Shown one piece after another: positions 35,163 through 44,202 of a DNA stretch of 47,013 nt (position 1 is the stretch's first letter; each line of letters begins with the position of its first letter). The translations under genes and the position numbers were made by a program. The stretch covers positions 1 to 47,013 of the forward strand of contig DAOLNV010000017.1 of assembly GCA_035416745.1 (NCBI GenBank), read 5' to 3'. This DNA is from Candidatus Hydrogenedentota bacterium (GTDB lineage: Bacteria > Hydrogenedentota > Hydrogenedentia > Hydrogenedentales > SLHB01). The notes beneath the pieces were generated by a model. The model worked only from the letters and a program-made list of their open reading frames with translations. It was not told where the DNA came from and ran no database searches.

Positions 35163-35397
35163 TCTGGCGCGCCAGCTTTATGGCGCGCGTCAACATGCGT
35201 TGATGCTGGGCGGTTGCTCCGGTAATGCGGCGAGGAATGATCTTCCCTCGCTCCGTAACATAGTGTTTGAGAAGGTTCACGTCTTTGTAATCGATATAAA
35301 CGACCCGGTCGACCGTTAACCGGCAGACCTTGGCCCGGCTGGAACCGCGCTTTTTCTTCTTGCGCCGTTTCGACCGTTTACCCATTGCTCTTGCCAT
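35134..35397 (-). CDS. rpsR: 30S ribosomal protein bS18
   Basis: Predicted 87 aa. The core VYIDYKDVNLLKHYVTERGK and ILPR-equivalent IIPRRITGATAQHQRMLTRA are typical of bS18, which sits next to bS6 on the platform of the small subunit. The N-terminus is a very basic run (GKRSKRRKKKKRGSS). The Cys in AKVCRL is one of those used for zinc in some bS18 proteins; the other ligands are not present. The start at 35397 follows AGGA; a second Met four codons in is an alternative. Confidence 0.97.
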   Translation of the reverse strand: MARAMGKRSKRRKKKKRGSSRAKVCRLTVDRVVYIDYKDVNLLKHYVTERGKIIPRRITGATAQHQRMLTRAIKLARQIALLPYVAE

Positions 35398-35432
35398 GGT
35401 TTCCTAACTCCTAGTGCAGAAGGGCTTAGCAT

Positions 35433-35858
35433 TCAGAAGGGGACGTCGTCCTCGGGGACCGGCTCTTCGATTTCCCGCGGGGCGGGTTTGCTGCCGGAAC
35501 CGCTGTCCGAGTCCCAATCCAACGTTTGGATACGGTCTGCCTGCACCTCGATTTTGGTGCGTTTCTGGCCGGTGTTCTTGTCTTCCCACTGGTCGCTGCG
35601 CAGAGAGCCTTCCACCATGATTGGGCGGCCCTTCTTGAGGTTTTCGCCGCAATACTCGGCGGTGCCGCGCCACGCTACGACATCGACGAACAGCGTTTCT
35701 TCGCGCCGTTCGCCTTCGCGGGTCTTGTATACCCGGGTGACTGCCACCCCCATTCGGCATAGAGGGGTGCCGCTCGGGAGGTAGCGCAGTTCGGGGTCAC
35801 GCGTAAGGCGCCCCGCCAAGAAGACCCTGTTCAAGTCCGGCATTCGCAGATCCGACAT
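35433..35858 (-). CDS. ssb: Single-stranded DNA-binding protein
   Basis: Predicted 141 aa. The OB fold opens with LNRVFLAGRLTRDPELRYLP and contains FVDVVAWRGTAEYCGENLKK and RPIMVEGSLRSDQWEDKNTG. A short linker leads to the acidic tip PEDDVPF, the docking tail for replication and repair partners. Length is on the short side of normal. GGAGGG lies about nine bases before the ATG. Its position between rpsF and rpsR is the standard one. Confidence 0.97.
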   Translation of the reverse strand: MSDLRMPDLNRVFLAGRLTRDPELRYLPSGTPLCRMGVAVTRVYKTREGERREETLFVDVVAWRGTAEYCGENLKKGRPIMVEGSLRSDQWEDKNTGQKRTKIEVQADRIQTLDWDSDSGSGSKPAPREIEEPVPEDDVPF

Positions 35859-35884
35859 CCGTCCATCCCTCCAAGCTTGATGCG

Positions 35885-36391
35885 TTAATCGTCATCGGAT
35901 GCAGCCGACCGCGCGGGCCGTCTCCGGCGTCCGCGGTCACGATCGTCGTCCTCATCCTCGTCGTCATCTTCATCACGGTAACGCGAGGGCCGTCTCCGGC
36001 GGCCGCGATCGTCGTCATCCTCGTCATCGAACGGCCGTGCCGCGTGGGCGGTTTGGACCTCCGCCTGTTTGCGGCGCTCCTGTTCGGCTTCGAGACGCAA
36101 CGTGTGCTCGTCGAAATAGACCACGAGACTGCGAATGATGTTTTCGGTCAGACGGAAGTAGCCTTCCAACCGCGTTATGAACTCCGGCTCCGCTTGGAAC
36201 CGCAGCAACACATAGCAGCCCTCTGTGCATCGCCTGACCTCGTAGGCCAGTTTGCGTTTGCCCTGGATCTCCGAGCGCACGACAGCTCCGCCGTTGTCCG
36301 TCACGAGCTTTTCGACGTTCTTGGCTATCGTCTGGATCTCATCGTCCTTCACTTCCGGATGAACGATGTAGAGCGCTTCGTATGTCCGCAC
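35885..36391 (-). CDS. rpsF: 30S ribosomal protein bS6 with long charged tail
   Basis: Predicted 168 aa against about 95-135 in most bacteria. The first hundred residues are standard bS6: MRTYEALYIVHPEV, RKLAYEVRRCTEGCYVLLRF and LVVYFDEH. From about residue 120 the tail alternates acidic and arginine blocks, with DRGRRRRP occurring twice, encoded by similar DNA blocks. bS6 tails in E. coli receive glutamates from RimK; this one is pre-encoded acidic. The start is GTG at 36391 behind AAGGAGGTGA, a full match to the anti-Shine-Dalgarno, which compensates for the non-ATG start. Confidence 0.95.
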   Translation of the reverse strand: MRTYEALYIVHPEVKDDEIQTIAKNVEKLVTDNGGAVVRSEIQGKRKLAYEVRRCTEGCYVLLRFQAEPEFITRLEGYFRLTENIIRSLVVYFDEHTLRLEAEQERRKQAEVQTAHAARPFDDEDDDDRGRRRRPSRYRDEDDDEDEDDDRDRGRRRRPARSAASDDD

Positions 36392-36844
36392 TAGTAGTCA
36401 CCTCCTTCGTATGTGGATTTTTGTCGGAAGCACGAAGCAAATATCATAGCAAACAAATCCAGACGCCTCAAGTTTCATGCGCGGTATCGGAAATGCCGGG
36501 ATTCAGAGATTTCGCGCCGTATGACGGGACAACAAGCGGAATTCCCTGCCCCGACGGCAAGAATAACGCAAGCCGGGGCCTAAGGTCAAATGTCCCTATG
36601 TATCTAACAACTCCTATGGTGTGCCGAATCCAAGAAGCGCGGCATTTCTCTCCGCTCGTTCAACCCGGGGACAAGTGGGCCGCGCCATGCTTCGCCTGCG
36701 CCCCTTATTGGCTGGGATTCGCCGGGCGGGCATGCTACACTATGCGCTCGATGCGGACGGGGGCGCGGGGGACCGTGTTCCGTGGGCGTCCGGCCGCGAT
36801 GGACGGCGCCGCACCCTTTAACACAATCAAATACGGAGCCAATC
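36392..36844. other. 453-bp divergent intergenic region
   Basis: It separates the rpsF operon (minus) from the APS kinase gene (plus). The left half holds the rpsF promoter. I see no gene in the remainder; an upstream in-frame extension of the APS kinase frame to 36782 lacks a ribosome-binding site. Confidence 0.6.
36443..36471 (-). promoter_or_regulatory. Promoter of the rpsF-dnaB operon
   Basis: On the minus strand TTGAGG and TATGAT are exactly 17 bases apart, with the -10 about 52 bases before the rpsF start codon. Its match to sigma-70 consensus is among the best in the window. Confidence 0.75.
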
Positions 36845-37465
36845 ATGACGGACACCAAAAGCACAAACATTACGTGGCACGAATCGAATATCACGAAGGA
36901 AGACCGGGAGAAGCTGAACGGCCATAAGGCGGCGGTGATATGGTTCACGGGGCTCTCGGGTTCGGGAAAATCGACCATCGCCCACGCCGTCGAGCAAGCG
37001 CTGTATGACCGGGGTTGCCACACCATCGTCCTGGATGGGGATAACATCCGCCATGGCCTCAACAAGAACCTTGGCTTTTCGCCGGAAGACCGGGAAGAGA
37101 ATATCCGGCGCATCGGCGAGGTAGCCAAACTGTTTACGGAAGCAGGGGTAATAGCGATGACGGCGTTCATCTCGCCGTACCGCGCGGACCGCGACAAGGC
37201 CCGGCAACTCGCGCGTGACCGGGCGTTCATCGAGGTTTACGTGAAATGTGCGGTCGACGTGTGCGAGCAGCGGGATGTCAAGGGGCTGTATAAGAAGGCC
37301 CGTGCGGGTGAAATCAAGGAGTTTACGGGCATTTCGGCGCCGTATGAAGAGCCTTTGAACCCGGAAGTCGTGGTGGATACGGGGGTGGAAACGCTCCAGG
37401 AATCGGCCCGGAAAGTGCTCTCATATCTTGAAGAACAGGGCATTGTCCCCCTGCGCCGGGCATAG
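36845..37465 (+). CDS. cysC: Adenylylsulfate kinase (APS kinase)
   Basis: Predicted 206 aa. GLSGSGKST (residues 36-44) is the P-loop; LDGDNIRHGLNKNLGFSPED binds APS; TAFISPYRADRD carries the Ser that is phosphorylated in some forms; KGLYKKARAGEIKEFTGI is the substrate lid region. It makes PAPS from APS and ATP in the cytoplasm, either for sulfate reduction or for sulfotransferases. GGAG lies seven bases before the ATG. No cysD, cysN or sulfotransferase gene is next to it, so its partners are elsewhere. Confidence 0.95.
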   Translation: MTDTKSTNITWHESNITKEDREKLNGHKAAVIWFTGLSGSGKSTIAHAVEQALYDRGCHTIVLDGDNIRHGLNKNLGFSPEDREENIRRIGEVAKLFTEAGVIAMTAFISPYRADRDKARQLARDRAFIEVYVKCAVDVCEQRDVKGLYKKARAGEIKEFTGISAPYEEPLNPEVVVDTGVETLQESARKVLSYLEEQGIVPLRRA

Positions 37466-37476
37466 CCGAGACCCAC

Positions 37477-37490
37477 GCCCCCAAGGGGGC
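37477..37490 (+). terminator. Possible short hairpin after cysC
   Basis: GCCCCCAAGGGGGC is a perfect palindrome about 12 bases after the cysC stop. It has no T-run, and the stem is short once a real loop is allowed. Confidence 0.3.
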
Positions 37491-37680
37491 AGTCTTGGCC
37501 CGCTCCGGCCTCCAGAGCCGGCCGCAACCGCGGCGGAACGGGCAGGAACCCGGCTGGAGCCGGCGGCTGCGGGGGGTGCGGTCACGCTATGTATGCTTAG
37601 ATCAGTTTGTTTGACCACAATATATTGCGTTCGGCGCACGGCTATGATAGACTGGTTTCAAAAGTCGAGGGCTTTGTCAC

Positions 37681-39762
37681 ATGCGATTCTCCCGACGTAG
37701 TAAAGGTCCGCTCGCATGGGCGCGGCGTTCCAAGTCCCGCGCGCAAGAACAGGATGCAGAACAGGAATTTGGACCCGTCGCCTCGGAAGAACGCGATGCG
37801 CTGTTGTCGCCCCACGCGGCCTCGGGAAACGGTGCCGTTGAAGAGGCCGGCAACGGTCTCGAGAACGAAGAAGCTACCCAGCACATGCTTTCGGCTTTGG
37901 GCCGTTTCCACCGGCAGGTGACGAAAGCAAAGGTTGGGGCTGCCCAGGAATTGTGGACCGACGAGTGCATGAACGAGTTGGTCACGGCGGCCGAGGTGGC
38001 GGTCAGCGAAGGGTGGCGCGAGACCGTCACCGTGCTTACGGAGACGGGCCGTATCCTCCAAACCTATGAAGACGCTGGCCGGGCCCGCGAGTGCGTAAAC
38101 TTCCTTTCCGAAGCCTACGACATTCTCTCCCTGATGGTGGGCGACCTTATCGTTGGAGAGGTGCGCCGGGGCGTCATGCAGAAATGGGAAGAGTGCCACG
38201 CCAGGGCGCTTCGGAGCCTTGAGGCGGCGGGGCTGACCCTCATCAGCATCGACGAGGAGGGCGAAGATACCGGGGCTGAAAACCACAATGGCGCCCAGCC
38301 TCAGCGGGCGTTGAACACCGTCCCCTTCGAATTGCCCCCCTTGGACGATTACGACGACGAATCGGAGGAAGGCCCGGGCGGTGAGCCGCCCACGCTGGGC
38401 AACCTTCCCCCCATGGGAGAGGCGGACGCCGCACGCACGGAACCCATCAATGAAACCCTGCTCGCTAAGGAACAGGAACGCGAACATACCGCCGTCCCAA
38501 CTCCGCAAGGCGCTCCCCCCCTGGAAACGGCCGAAGCTCCCGTCGTGAAGACGGCGGCGCCTCCTCCCGCGCCCGAGCCTGCCAGACCGGGCGTGCAGGC
38601 CAAGGACCCTGAAGTAGTCGCGACGCTCGATTCGTTCTGCGAGGGTCTGGTCAAGATAGAAACGGCGGGGGACCGCGACCTCACAACCGTTTATGCGGCC
38701 ATGCTGGACGAGCTGGCGTTCCTGGATAAATGGGCCGTCAACGCCGAGTATGAACAAGCGCAGCGTTTGACGAGGGCGATGGCCCTGCTGTGTCAACAGG
38801 TTGCCGAGGGGAATGCGGCGCCAAACGAGAAATTCATCGAATTGAGCTACGGGTTCTGCGGGGCCTATGCCGAAGCCAATTCTTCCGAGGCCTCACCGGC
38901 CGTCAAGACGTGGCTCGACGAGTGCTCGACGCTCTACCACAAGTGGACGCAGGAATCCGAACCGGCTGCATCCCACGAAGCCGAGAAGGTGGAAGCCGTC
39001 GCGGAGGCCGGTTTGGACGGCTCTGTTGCCGCGTCCGAAGAGGAAGCGGCGGAACGTGCTGCGGCCGCTCCCGCCACGAACGACGGGTCGCCGGAATGTC
39101 TGCTGCGCATCGCCCAAGAAGCCGTTGCCGCGGGACGCCCCACCGAAGCCAAGGTCCTCGCCATGCAAGCGGCCGCGGCATTCGCCAAACGCGAGGCGGA
39201 CCAGGCCGAGGAGCGGCTCAGCAACATCGAGCGCCGCATAAACGAAGGCGGGATCCAGATCGAGGGCGCGCGAGGGGAACTGCGCACCGCCGAGGAATCC
39301 GTTGTTGCGGCGGAGAAGCAAACGAAGGAGGGCGAGAAAGCCCTCACGACCTGCGGCAACCGGACCCAGAAAGCCCAGAAGCATCTCGAAGCCGTCGATG
39401 CTGAGATTGCCGATCTGGATGAGCGCATTCGCGAGTTGCAGACGCAGCGCGACGCAGCCGCGGAGCGACGGGCCGAGGCCGACCAGTTACTTGGCCAGAA
39501 ACGCGCGGAAGAGTCCGATGCCGAAGCCACGCTGGGGTCGCGCCGGTCCGAGGAGGACGATGCGCGGAACCGGCTCGAGGACGCGCGCCAGAAGGTCAAG
39601 AATCTCGAACGCAAACGGAGCGAACTCGAACTCGAGATGGAACGGGCCCGCGACCTCCTGGCTCGCCAGCAGAGTTCACTTCAAGACATCCAGCAGACGA
39701 TCGCCCAGCTCGAGAAGACGGATCTGGCGGGTTCGGGCAGTTCCGATGAGCTTCTGTTCTAG
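37681..39762 (+). CDS. Large coiled-coil protein next to FtsA-like gene
   Basis: Predicted 693 aa, not recognised. There is no signal peptide; the N-terminus is basic (MRFSRRSKGPLAWARRSKSR). Residues about 65-190 are helical and contain HRQVTKAKVGAAQELWTDEC. Residues about 195-310 are a Pro/Glu-rich linker. A second helical module follows (about 315-435) with two aromatic/Cys segments (FCEGLVKIETAGDR, LSYGFCGAYAEANS). Residues about 500-680 form a long coiled coil (QAEERLSNIERRINEG, EIADLDERIRELQTQRDAAA, ARQKVKNLERKRSELELEME). The tip is GSSDELLF. The layout suggests a cytoplasmic scaffold or cytoskeletal-type protein. It is 128 bases before an FtsA-like gene on the same strand. Confidence 0.7.
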   Translation: MRFSRRSKGPLAWARRSKSRAQEQDAEQEFGPVASEERDALLSPHAASGNGAVEEAGNGLENEEATQHMLSALGRFHRQVTKAKVGAAQELWTDECMNELVTAAEVAVSEGWRETVTVLTETGRILQTYEDAGRARECVNFLSEAYDILSLMVGDLIVGEVRRGVMQKWEECHARALRSLEAAGLTLISIDEEGEDTGAENHNGAQPQRALNTVPFELPPLDDYDDESEEGPGGEPPTLGNLPPMGEADAARTEPINETLLAKEQEREHTAVPTPQGAPPLETAEAPVVKTAAPPPAPEPARPGVQAKDPEVVATLDSFCEGLVKIETAGDRDLTTVYAAMLDELAFLDKWAVNAEYEQAQRLTRAMALLCQQVAEGNAAPNEKFIELSYGFCGAYAEANSSEASPAVKTWLDECSTLYHKWTQESEPAASHEAEKVEAVAEAGLDGSVAASEEEAAERAAAAPATNDGSPECLLRIAQEAVAAGRPTEAKVLAMQAAAAFAKREADQAEERLSNIERRINEGGIQIEGARGELRTAEESVVAAEKQTKEGEKALTTCGNRTQKAQKHLEAVDAEIADLDERIRELQTQRDAAAERRAEADQLLGQKRAEESDAEATLGSRRSEEDDARNRLEDARQKVKNLERKRSELELEMERARDLLARQQSSLQDIQQTIAQLEKTDLAGSGSSDELLF

Positions 39763-39890
39763 GTCTCGGCCTGCCAGAAGCTCGTGAATGGCATTCAGGA
39801 GTAGCGAGGGAACCGATGCGCGTTGGGGGCCCGGCACGGGAAAGACGGGCAGCGCGCATTTTTTGATGGTCTACAATGTGATGGGGAACA

Positions 39891-41207
39891 GTGCGGCACC
39901 GGGCAGACATAGTCGGAGCAGTTGATTTCGGTTCGCGCGAGATCCGCGTGCTGATAGGACGCCAGGAATCGGACGGCGCGGTGCGGATCATCGGGCACGG
40001 GACGGCGCCGGGTCACGGCTGCGTTTCACAGGGCGTCATCCAGGATCGCAACGCGGCGCAGGTGGCGCTCAAGAAGGCCTTGGCCGGCGCCGAAAAGGAA
40101 GCCCGGGCCAAGGTGCGGTCGCTGTTCTGCGGCATCAACGGCAAGAACGTCGAGACCTTCATCCGCGAGGGCAACGTCAAGGTCGAGGGAGAACTCGTCG
40201 AACGGGTCCACATGGCCGAGGCTCGGGACATCGCCTCGCGCGATATTCTGGCGCCCGGCAAACGCATTGCCTCATCTATCTCCGCGCAGGAATGGTACGT
40301 CGACGACCTGCGGGTGCTGGACCCCATCGGGATCTGCGGGCAAGTGCTCAAGACGCGGGTGCATTTCGCGCGGCTGCCCGCGGCGATCGAAGACAACCTC
40401 GTGGCCTGCATCGAATCGCAGGGCCGGGAACTAGAAGACATGATCTTCCTGCCTCTGGCGGCTTCCCTGGGCACCTTGACCCCGGAGGATATGGAACTCG
40501 GGGTCGCGGTGATCGATTTCGGGCGCAGCACTACGGGGCTTGCCGTATTCCGCGATTTCCGCATCCTAGGCAGCCACAGTTTTGAATGGGGCGGCTACCA
40601 CATCACGCGCGACGTCGCGGCCGGTCTCCAGGTCACCTTCGAGGAAGCCGACGAGCTCATCCTTGAATACGGCATCTCCGACGAGTTCATCCGGCGCGAG
40701 TTCAACGAAGAGGAACAAGAGGAAGAACCCGAGCCCGAGCCGGAAGGCCCCGCGCCGCGCCACCGTGACCGCAAAGAACCGGCCCGGATCAAGTTGAAGA
40801 CCGTCGTTTCGGGCGCACCCTCGATTGTCGAACAGAGCGAACTCGATATGATCATCTTCGAGCGGGCCAAGGAATTGCTGGTCAAGATCCGCCAGCACCT
40901 GAACGCGCGCGGTCTCGCCAAGAACCTGGTGCGCGGGATCGTGCTGACCGGCGGCGCCAGCGTCATCAAGAACTACGTCGCTCTGGCCGAAGCCCTGTTC
41001 CAGGTCCCCGTCCGCGTAGGCCAGCCCAACTCGGTTGAGATTCTGCCCCACGAGGTCAAGGCGCCCGAATTCGCCGCCAGCGTGGGCATTGTGCGCCACG
41101 CGTTCGAATACCGGACCGCCGTCCGTCACGGCCGGGTCGAAGCCCGCGGCGCCATGCGCTCAAGCGCGAAACGCCTGGCGGGGTTCCTGAGAAAGTACTT
41201 CTTTTAA
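39891..41207 (+). CDS. FtsA-like actin-fold cell division protein
   Basis: Predicted 438 aa. AVDFGSREIRVLIG (phosphate 1), AVIDFGRSTTGLAVF (phosphate 2) and IVLTGGASVIKNYVALAEAL (adenosine) show the actin/Hsp70 fold. The order of domains and the Cys-terminal RLAGFLRKYFF, an amphipathic membrane-targeting helix, point to FtsA more than to MreB or PilM. A Glu/Pro-rich insertion (about residues 273-303, EEEQEEEPEPEPEGP) interrupts the second half. The start is GTG at 39891. No ftsZ, ftsQ or mur gene is adjacent, so this is outside a normal division-cell-wall cluster. It may be the main FtsA or an accessory paralogue. Confidence 0.82.
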   Translation: MRHRADIVGAVDFGSREIRVLIGRQESDGAVRIIGHGTAPGHGCVSQGVIQDRNAAQVALKKALAGAEKEARAKVRSLFCGINGKNVETFIREGNVKVEGELVERVHMAEARDIASRDILAPGKRIASSISAQEWYVDDLRVLDPIGICGQVLKTRVHFARLPAAIEDNLVACIESQGRELEDMIFLPLAASLGTLTPEDMELGVAVIDFGRSTTGLAVFRDFRILGSHSFEWGGYHITRDVAAGLQVTFEEADELILEYGISDEFIRREFNEEEQEEEPEPEPEGPAPRHRDRKEPARIKLKTVVSGAPSIVEQSELDMIIFERAKELLVKIRQHLNARGLAKNLVRGIVLTGGASVIKNYVALAEALFQVPVRVGQPNSVEILPHEVKAPEFAASVGIVRHAFEYRTAVRHGRVEARGAMRSSAKRLAGFLRKYFF

Positions 41208-41300
41208 GCCACGCGCCGGCTTCCTGCCTCGTCAAACGGCCTGAAGGACCCAAACCATCTTGGGGAATCCAACGTTGCGGATCTCCCCTTGTGCTCATGC

Positions 41301-43244
41301 TCATCCCGAGGGTTGAGCGATTGCCTCGGTGTCCAGTGAAAAGGCTGTACAGGGCTGGGCGGTTTTCACGACGATGCAGGTATGGTAATTGCCCGGCTCG
41401 GCCTCGCCCGTGTGTCCCTCGAGGGTGTTGTCAGGCATAGGGAGCAGTTCGAGCACGAGCGGCGCCGAGCCTTCGAAAGAAAGCGCCGCGCCCGGCCAGG
41501 AAACGGAAAAAGATGTCCCCTCGCCATCGATGACGGCGCGGTCTTTCGTTCCCAGATGCCACCGGAAGAGGATGATGTCCCGGGTTTCTCCCGCGAGCGC
41601 CACTTCATCGTTCACCACGAGGCGCTCCGCGTCCCAGGCAACGTGCCGGCGCCATATTTCGAGGCCTTCGTAACAGGCCGTGCCGTCAACCGTCACGTCG
41701 CCGCCGGAGTCGTCGAGGCGCTGTACCGTGATGGGCGCGACGCCCCCGTTCTTCTGCCATCCGGGAAGCTGGACCAGTTGACCCGCTTCGGCGTTGGATT
41801 CAGGGAAGACGGCGCCGAGTTGCAGCACGTTGTGGCCGGCGCCGGTCGTGTAATGGGTCATCATGAGCGGGTGGTGGTAGGCGGGCGTGCCCGCTTCGAT
41901 AAGAACAGGTTTGCCGTGGGCGATGAAGTTGACGTGTCCGCGATCCTGGTGATCGTGCTGGTCCGTGGGATGTCCCCCGCGGACCCAGACGCCCGTGGCG
42001 CCGTCGTTCCAACTGCTGCGCCAGTTGACCCGGGTGGCGCGCTCGTAATAGGCGAAGAGCGGAGGTTGGACAGTCTCCGCGGAAGGCAGCGCCCGCGCGG
42101 CAAGTCCCGGCAGGTCATCCGACGGACCGCCCACCTGATACGTCAATGCCCACCGCGCTTCCGCGCTGCCGGTACATACGGCGAGCAGCGACAGCAGGGG
42201 CCGGATGCGGTCCGCGGCGCCGTAGGCGGGACCCGCGTCGAAACAGTTGATGAGCATGTCGCCCGGCTGCAGGTGGTGGATCAGCCAGGTGGGGAACCGC
42301 GAAAGAAAAGGATGCTCGAGCGCGCGCCGATCGCCGTGCACCGCCATGGCATGAGCGGCATGAAGCATTGAGGTTACAGTGAACGACGCGTACCCGACAC
42401 CCTCTTCGAATTCGCCGTTCGCACCGTGGGCATCCAGCGCCTTCAACAGATTCCCGACGCCCAGTTCGTAGGCGTCGGGAAACCGGTCTTTGCCTACGGC
42501 AAGACACGCCGAAACCAGGCCCTCGGTAGGCAGTACCCACTGGTTCGTGATGGGATTATCGCCGCGCACGAACCACGGCCGTTTCGTCTGCCAATCGTCG
42601 GTCACGCCCGCGATCTCGGCTTCGAGCAATGCGTAGAGCCGCGCACGCAACGCGCCGGGGACGGCGTGTTCAGGCATGAGCTCCAGGGTCAGGACGATCG
42701 CGCGAACGCCCTGGCCCGTGGCAAGCCAGTTCCCGTCTTTACCGTCCGCGGGCAGACGGTGCCCCGGCGTGTAGAGAGTCCAGCCCGGCCGTTGCAGGGG
42801 CACCCACGTGGCCATCTCCTCAAGTTGGGCCAGGACGCGGTCGCGGAAGACCGCCTCGCCGGTCAGGCGGTACGCGGCGGCGAGTTGGGGCAACTCCGAA
42901 GCGCAGGCGCCTGACGCGCCGTGGTCCGACATGGCGAGGGCGAATGTCTCGCGGATCTCGTCTTCGAGAGCGTTGCTGCGTCCGTCCAGCCACGTGCGGC
43001 CCTTGACGCCGACGTCTTCCAGGGCGTACACGCGCTGGACGATGGGTTTCGCGGCGGTCTCGCGCGCTTGCCTCACAAACGCGGCCCGCGCCTCCGCCAT
43101 GGCGGGATCATCGCCCAAGGAGTCGAGCAGGGCGCCCCAGGATGCGATTGCTCCGTTGTCTCGCGCGGAAGCGGATTCGCTTTCCGCGGCCAATCCCGGC
43201 GCGGAAAGACCAGCAACCAGAACTACGGCCATCACTAATCGCAT
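41301..43244 (-). CDS. Heparinase II/III-like polysaccharide lyase, exported
   Basis: Predicted 647 aa. The start at 43244 has GGAGG eight bases upstream and gives a signal peptide (VMAVVLVAGLSAPGLAA). The first two-thirds is an alpha/alpha-toroid like heparinase II/III and alginate lyases (LPQLAAAYRLTGEAVFRDRV, WFVRGDNPITNQWVLPTEGL). The following beta-domain begins with PTDQHDHQDRGHVNFIAHGK, the His-rich hallmark of the heparinase II/III-like domain, and GTPAYHHP. It would cleave uronate-containing polysaccharides in the periplasm by beta-elimination. It is 28 bases after a DapA-family gene, whose product could process released sugar acids. Confidence 0.87.
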   Translation of the reverse strand: MRLVMAVVLVAGLSAPGLAAESESASARDNGAIASWGALLDSLGDDPAMAEARAAFVRQARETAAKPIVQRVYALEDVGVKGRTWLDGRSNALEDEIRETFALAMSDHGASGACASELPQLAAAYRLTGEAVFRDRVLAQLEEMATWVPLQRPGWTLYTPGHRLPADGKDGNWLATGQGVRAIVLTLELMPEHAVPGALRARLYALLEAEIAGVTDDWQTKRPWFVRGDNPITNQWVLPTEGLVSACLAVGKDRFPDAYELGVGNLLKALDAHGANGEFEEGVGYASFTVTSMLHAAHAMAVHGDRRALEHPFLSRFPTWLIHHLQPGDMLINCFDAGPAYGAADRIRPLLSLLAVCTGSAEARWALTYQVGGPSDDLPGLAARALPSAETVQPPLFAYYERATRVNWRSSWNDGATGVWVRGGHPTDQHDHQDRGHVNFIAHGKPVLIEAGTPAYHHPLMMTHYTTGAGHNVLQLGAVFPESNAEAGQLVQLPGWQKNGGVAPITVQRLDDSGGDVTVDGTACYEGLEIWRRHVAWDAERLVVNDEVALAGETRDIILFRWHLGTKDRAVIDGEGTSFSVSWPGAALSFEGSAPLVLELLPMPDNTLEGHTGEAEPGNYHTCIVVKTAQPCTAFSLDTEAIAQPSG

Positions 43245-43272
43245 TGCCTTGGCCTCCATGGATGAAGTCTTC

Positions 43273-44202
43273 TCAGAGTTCGAGCAGCTCGGGAAAATGT
43301 TCGCGGCACCAGGCGCGCAACGTTTCTGCATCCTGTTCCACCGCGGCGCGGTAGGGCCCCTGGCTTCTCAACGGAATAGGAAGAAAACCCGTCGCGACAC
43401 CGCACATGTGGTCGTAGGCCGTATCCGTAAACCCCAACGGCCCAAAGTGATCCGCGAGAAAGCGGTGCAACGCCTGCACTGGTTCGAGCGCCGCGTTGAG
43501 GTCGTCCCAGCGCTTTTCGCGGAGAAGATTCCACAGGCCGAGGGTGACACGCGGATTCCAGTAGACCATGGCGCTGCAGCAACCCCGCGCGCCGTACGGA
43601 CCCAGCGTGCCCCATTTGGTTTCCTGCACGAATACGTTCACGAATGCGTTCATCGCCGCGCACCCCTCGGGCGTGCAGCCGGCCGTGCCCGCAGTGGCTT
43701 TGACCATCACGTAATTTGGCACGGCCTCTTGGATGGCGCGATGCAGGTCCACCGACAGGTTTTTCTTTGCGTGTACGGTATCGTAGATTGACAAAGGCAG
43801 CCCCTGCGCCGCGTCGGACACGGCTTTCATGAACGGGACCACCTCCGAATCAGGCACTTCCAGCCAGAACGGGAGCGCGACTTGGACCGCGTCCGCGCCG
43901 AGCTCTGCCGCATGGGCCGCGCGTTTCGTTGCGCCGCGGGTCGACGTGGCCGTGCACCCGATCATGGCGAGTCTCCGATGGGAATGGCATTCCTCGACCG
44001 TCGCGCGAGCCACGCGCCGGAAATCGTCAAACTCGAGGGCGTAAAACTCACCCGAGGTGCCGCCTGTATACACGCCCGGGACCCCCATTTCGCAGCAACG
44101 CGCCACCGCGCCGCGGTAGGACGCCTCGTCGAGCTCGCCGGAAACATCCCACGCCACTGGGAGCCCCGCCCAGGGGCCTTCGAAGGTCTTTCGTGTCAAC
44201 AT
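43273..44202 (-). CDS. DapA/NanA-family aldolase or dehydratase
   Basis: Predicted 309 aa starting at ATG 44202 behind AAGGGA; upstream in-frame codons show no family sequence. The Schiff-base Lys168 (YVMVKATAGT), Tyr140 (LPLSIYDTV) and the GGTSGEF carboxylate-binding loop (47-53) are all present, so it should be an active class I aldolase or hydro-lyase. Family members handle pyruvate-type sugar acids (N-acetylneuraminate, 2-keto-3-deoxy sugars) or dihydrodipicolinate. The genomic partner, a heparinase-like lyase, favours a sugar-acid role over lysine synthesis. Substrate is not readable from sequence. Confidence 0.87.
   Translation of the reverse strand: MLTRKTFEGPWAGLPVAWDVSGELDEASYRGAVARCCEMGVPGVYTGGTSGEFYALEFDDFRRVARATVEECHSHRRLAMIGCTATSTRGATKRAAHAAELGADAVQVALPFWLEVPDSEVVPFMKAVSDAAQGLPLSIYDTVHAKKNLSVDLHRAIQEAVPNYVMVKATAGTAGCTPEGCAAMNAFVNVFVQETKWGTLGPYGARGCCSAMVYWNPRVTLGLWNLLREKRWDDLNAALEPVQALHRFLADHFGPLGFTDTAYDHMCGVATGFLPIPLRSQGPYRAAVEQDAETLRAWCREHFPELLEL

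Noticed and set aside
35911..36030. Repeated DNA blocks rich in CGTCGTC and GGCCGTCTCCGGC
   Set aside because: Not a CRISPR or satellite: they encode the repeated charged tail of bS6 in frame.
39872..39877. TACAAT as a promoter for the FtsA-like gene
   Set aside because: It lies only 14 bases before the GTG start and has no -35 at a workable distance.
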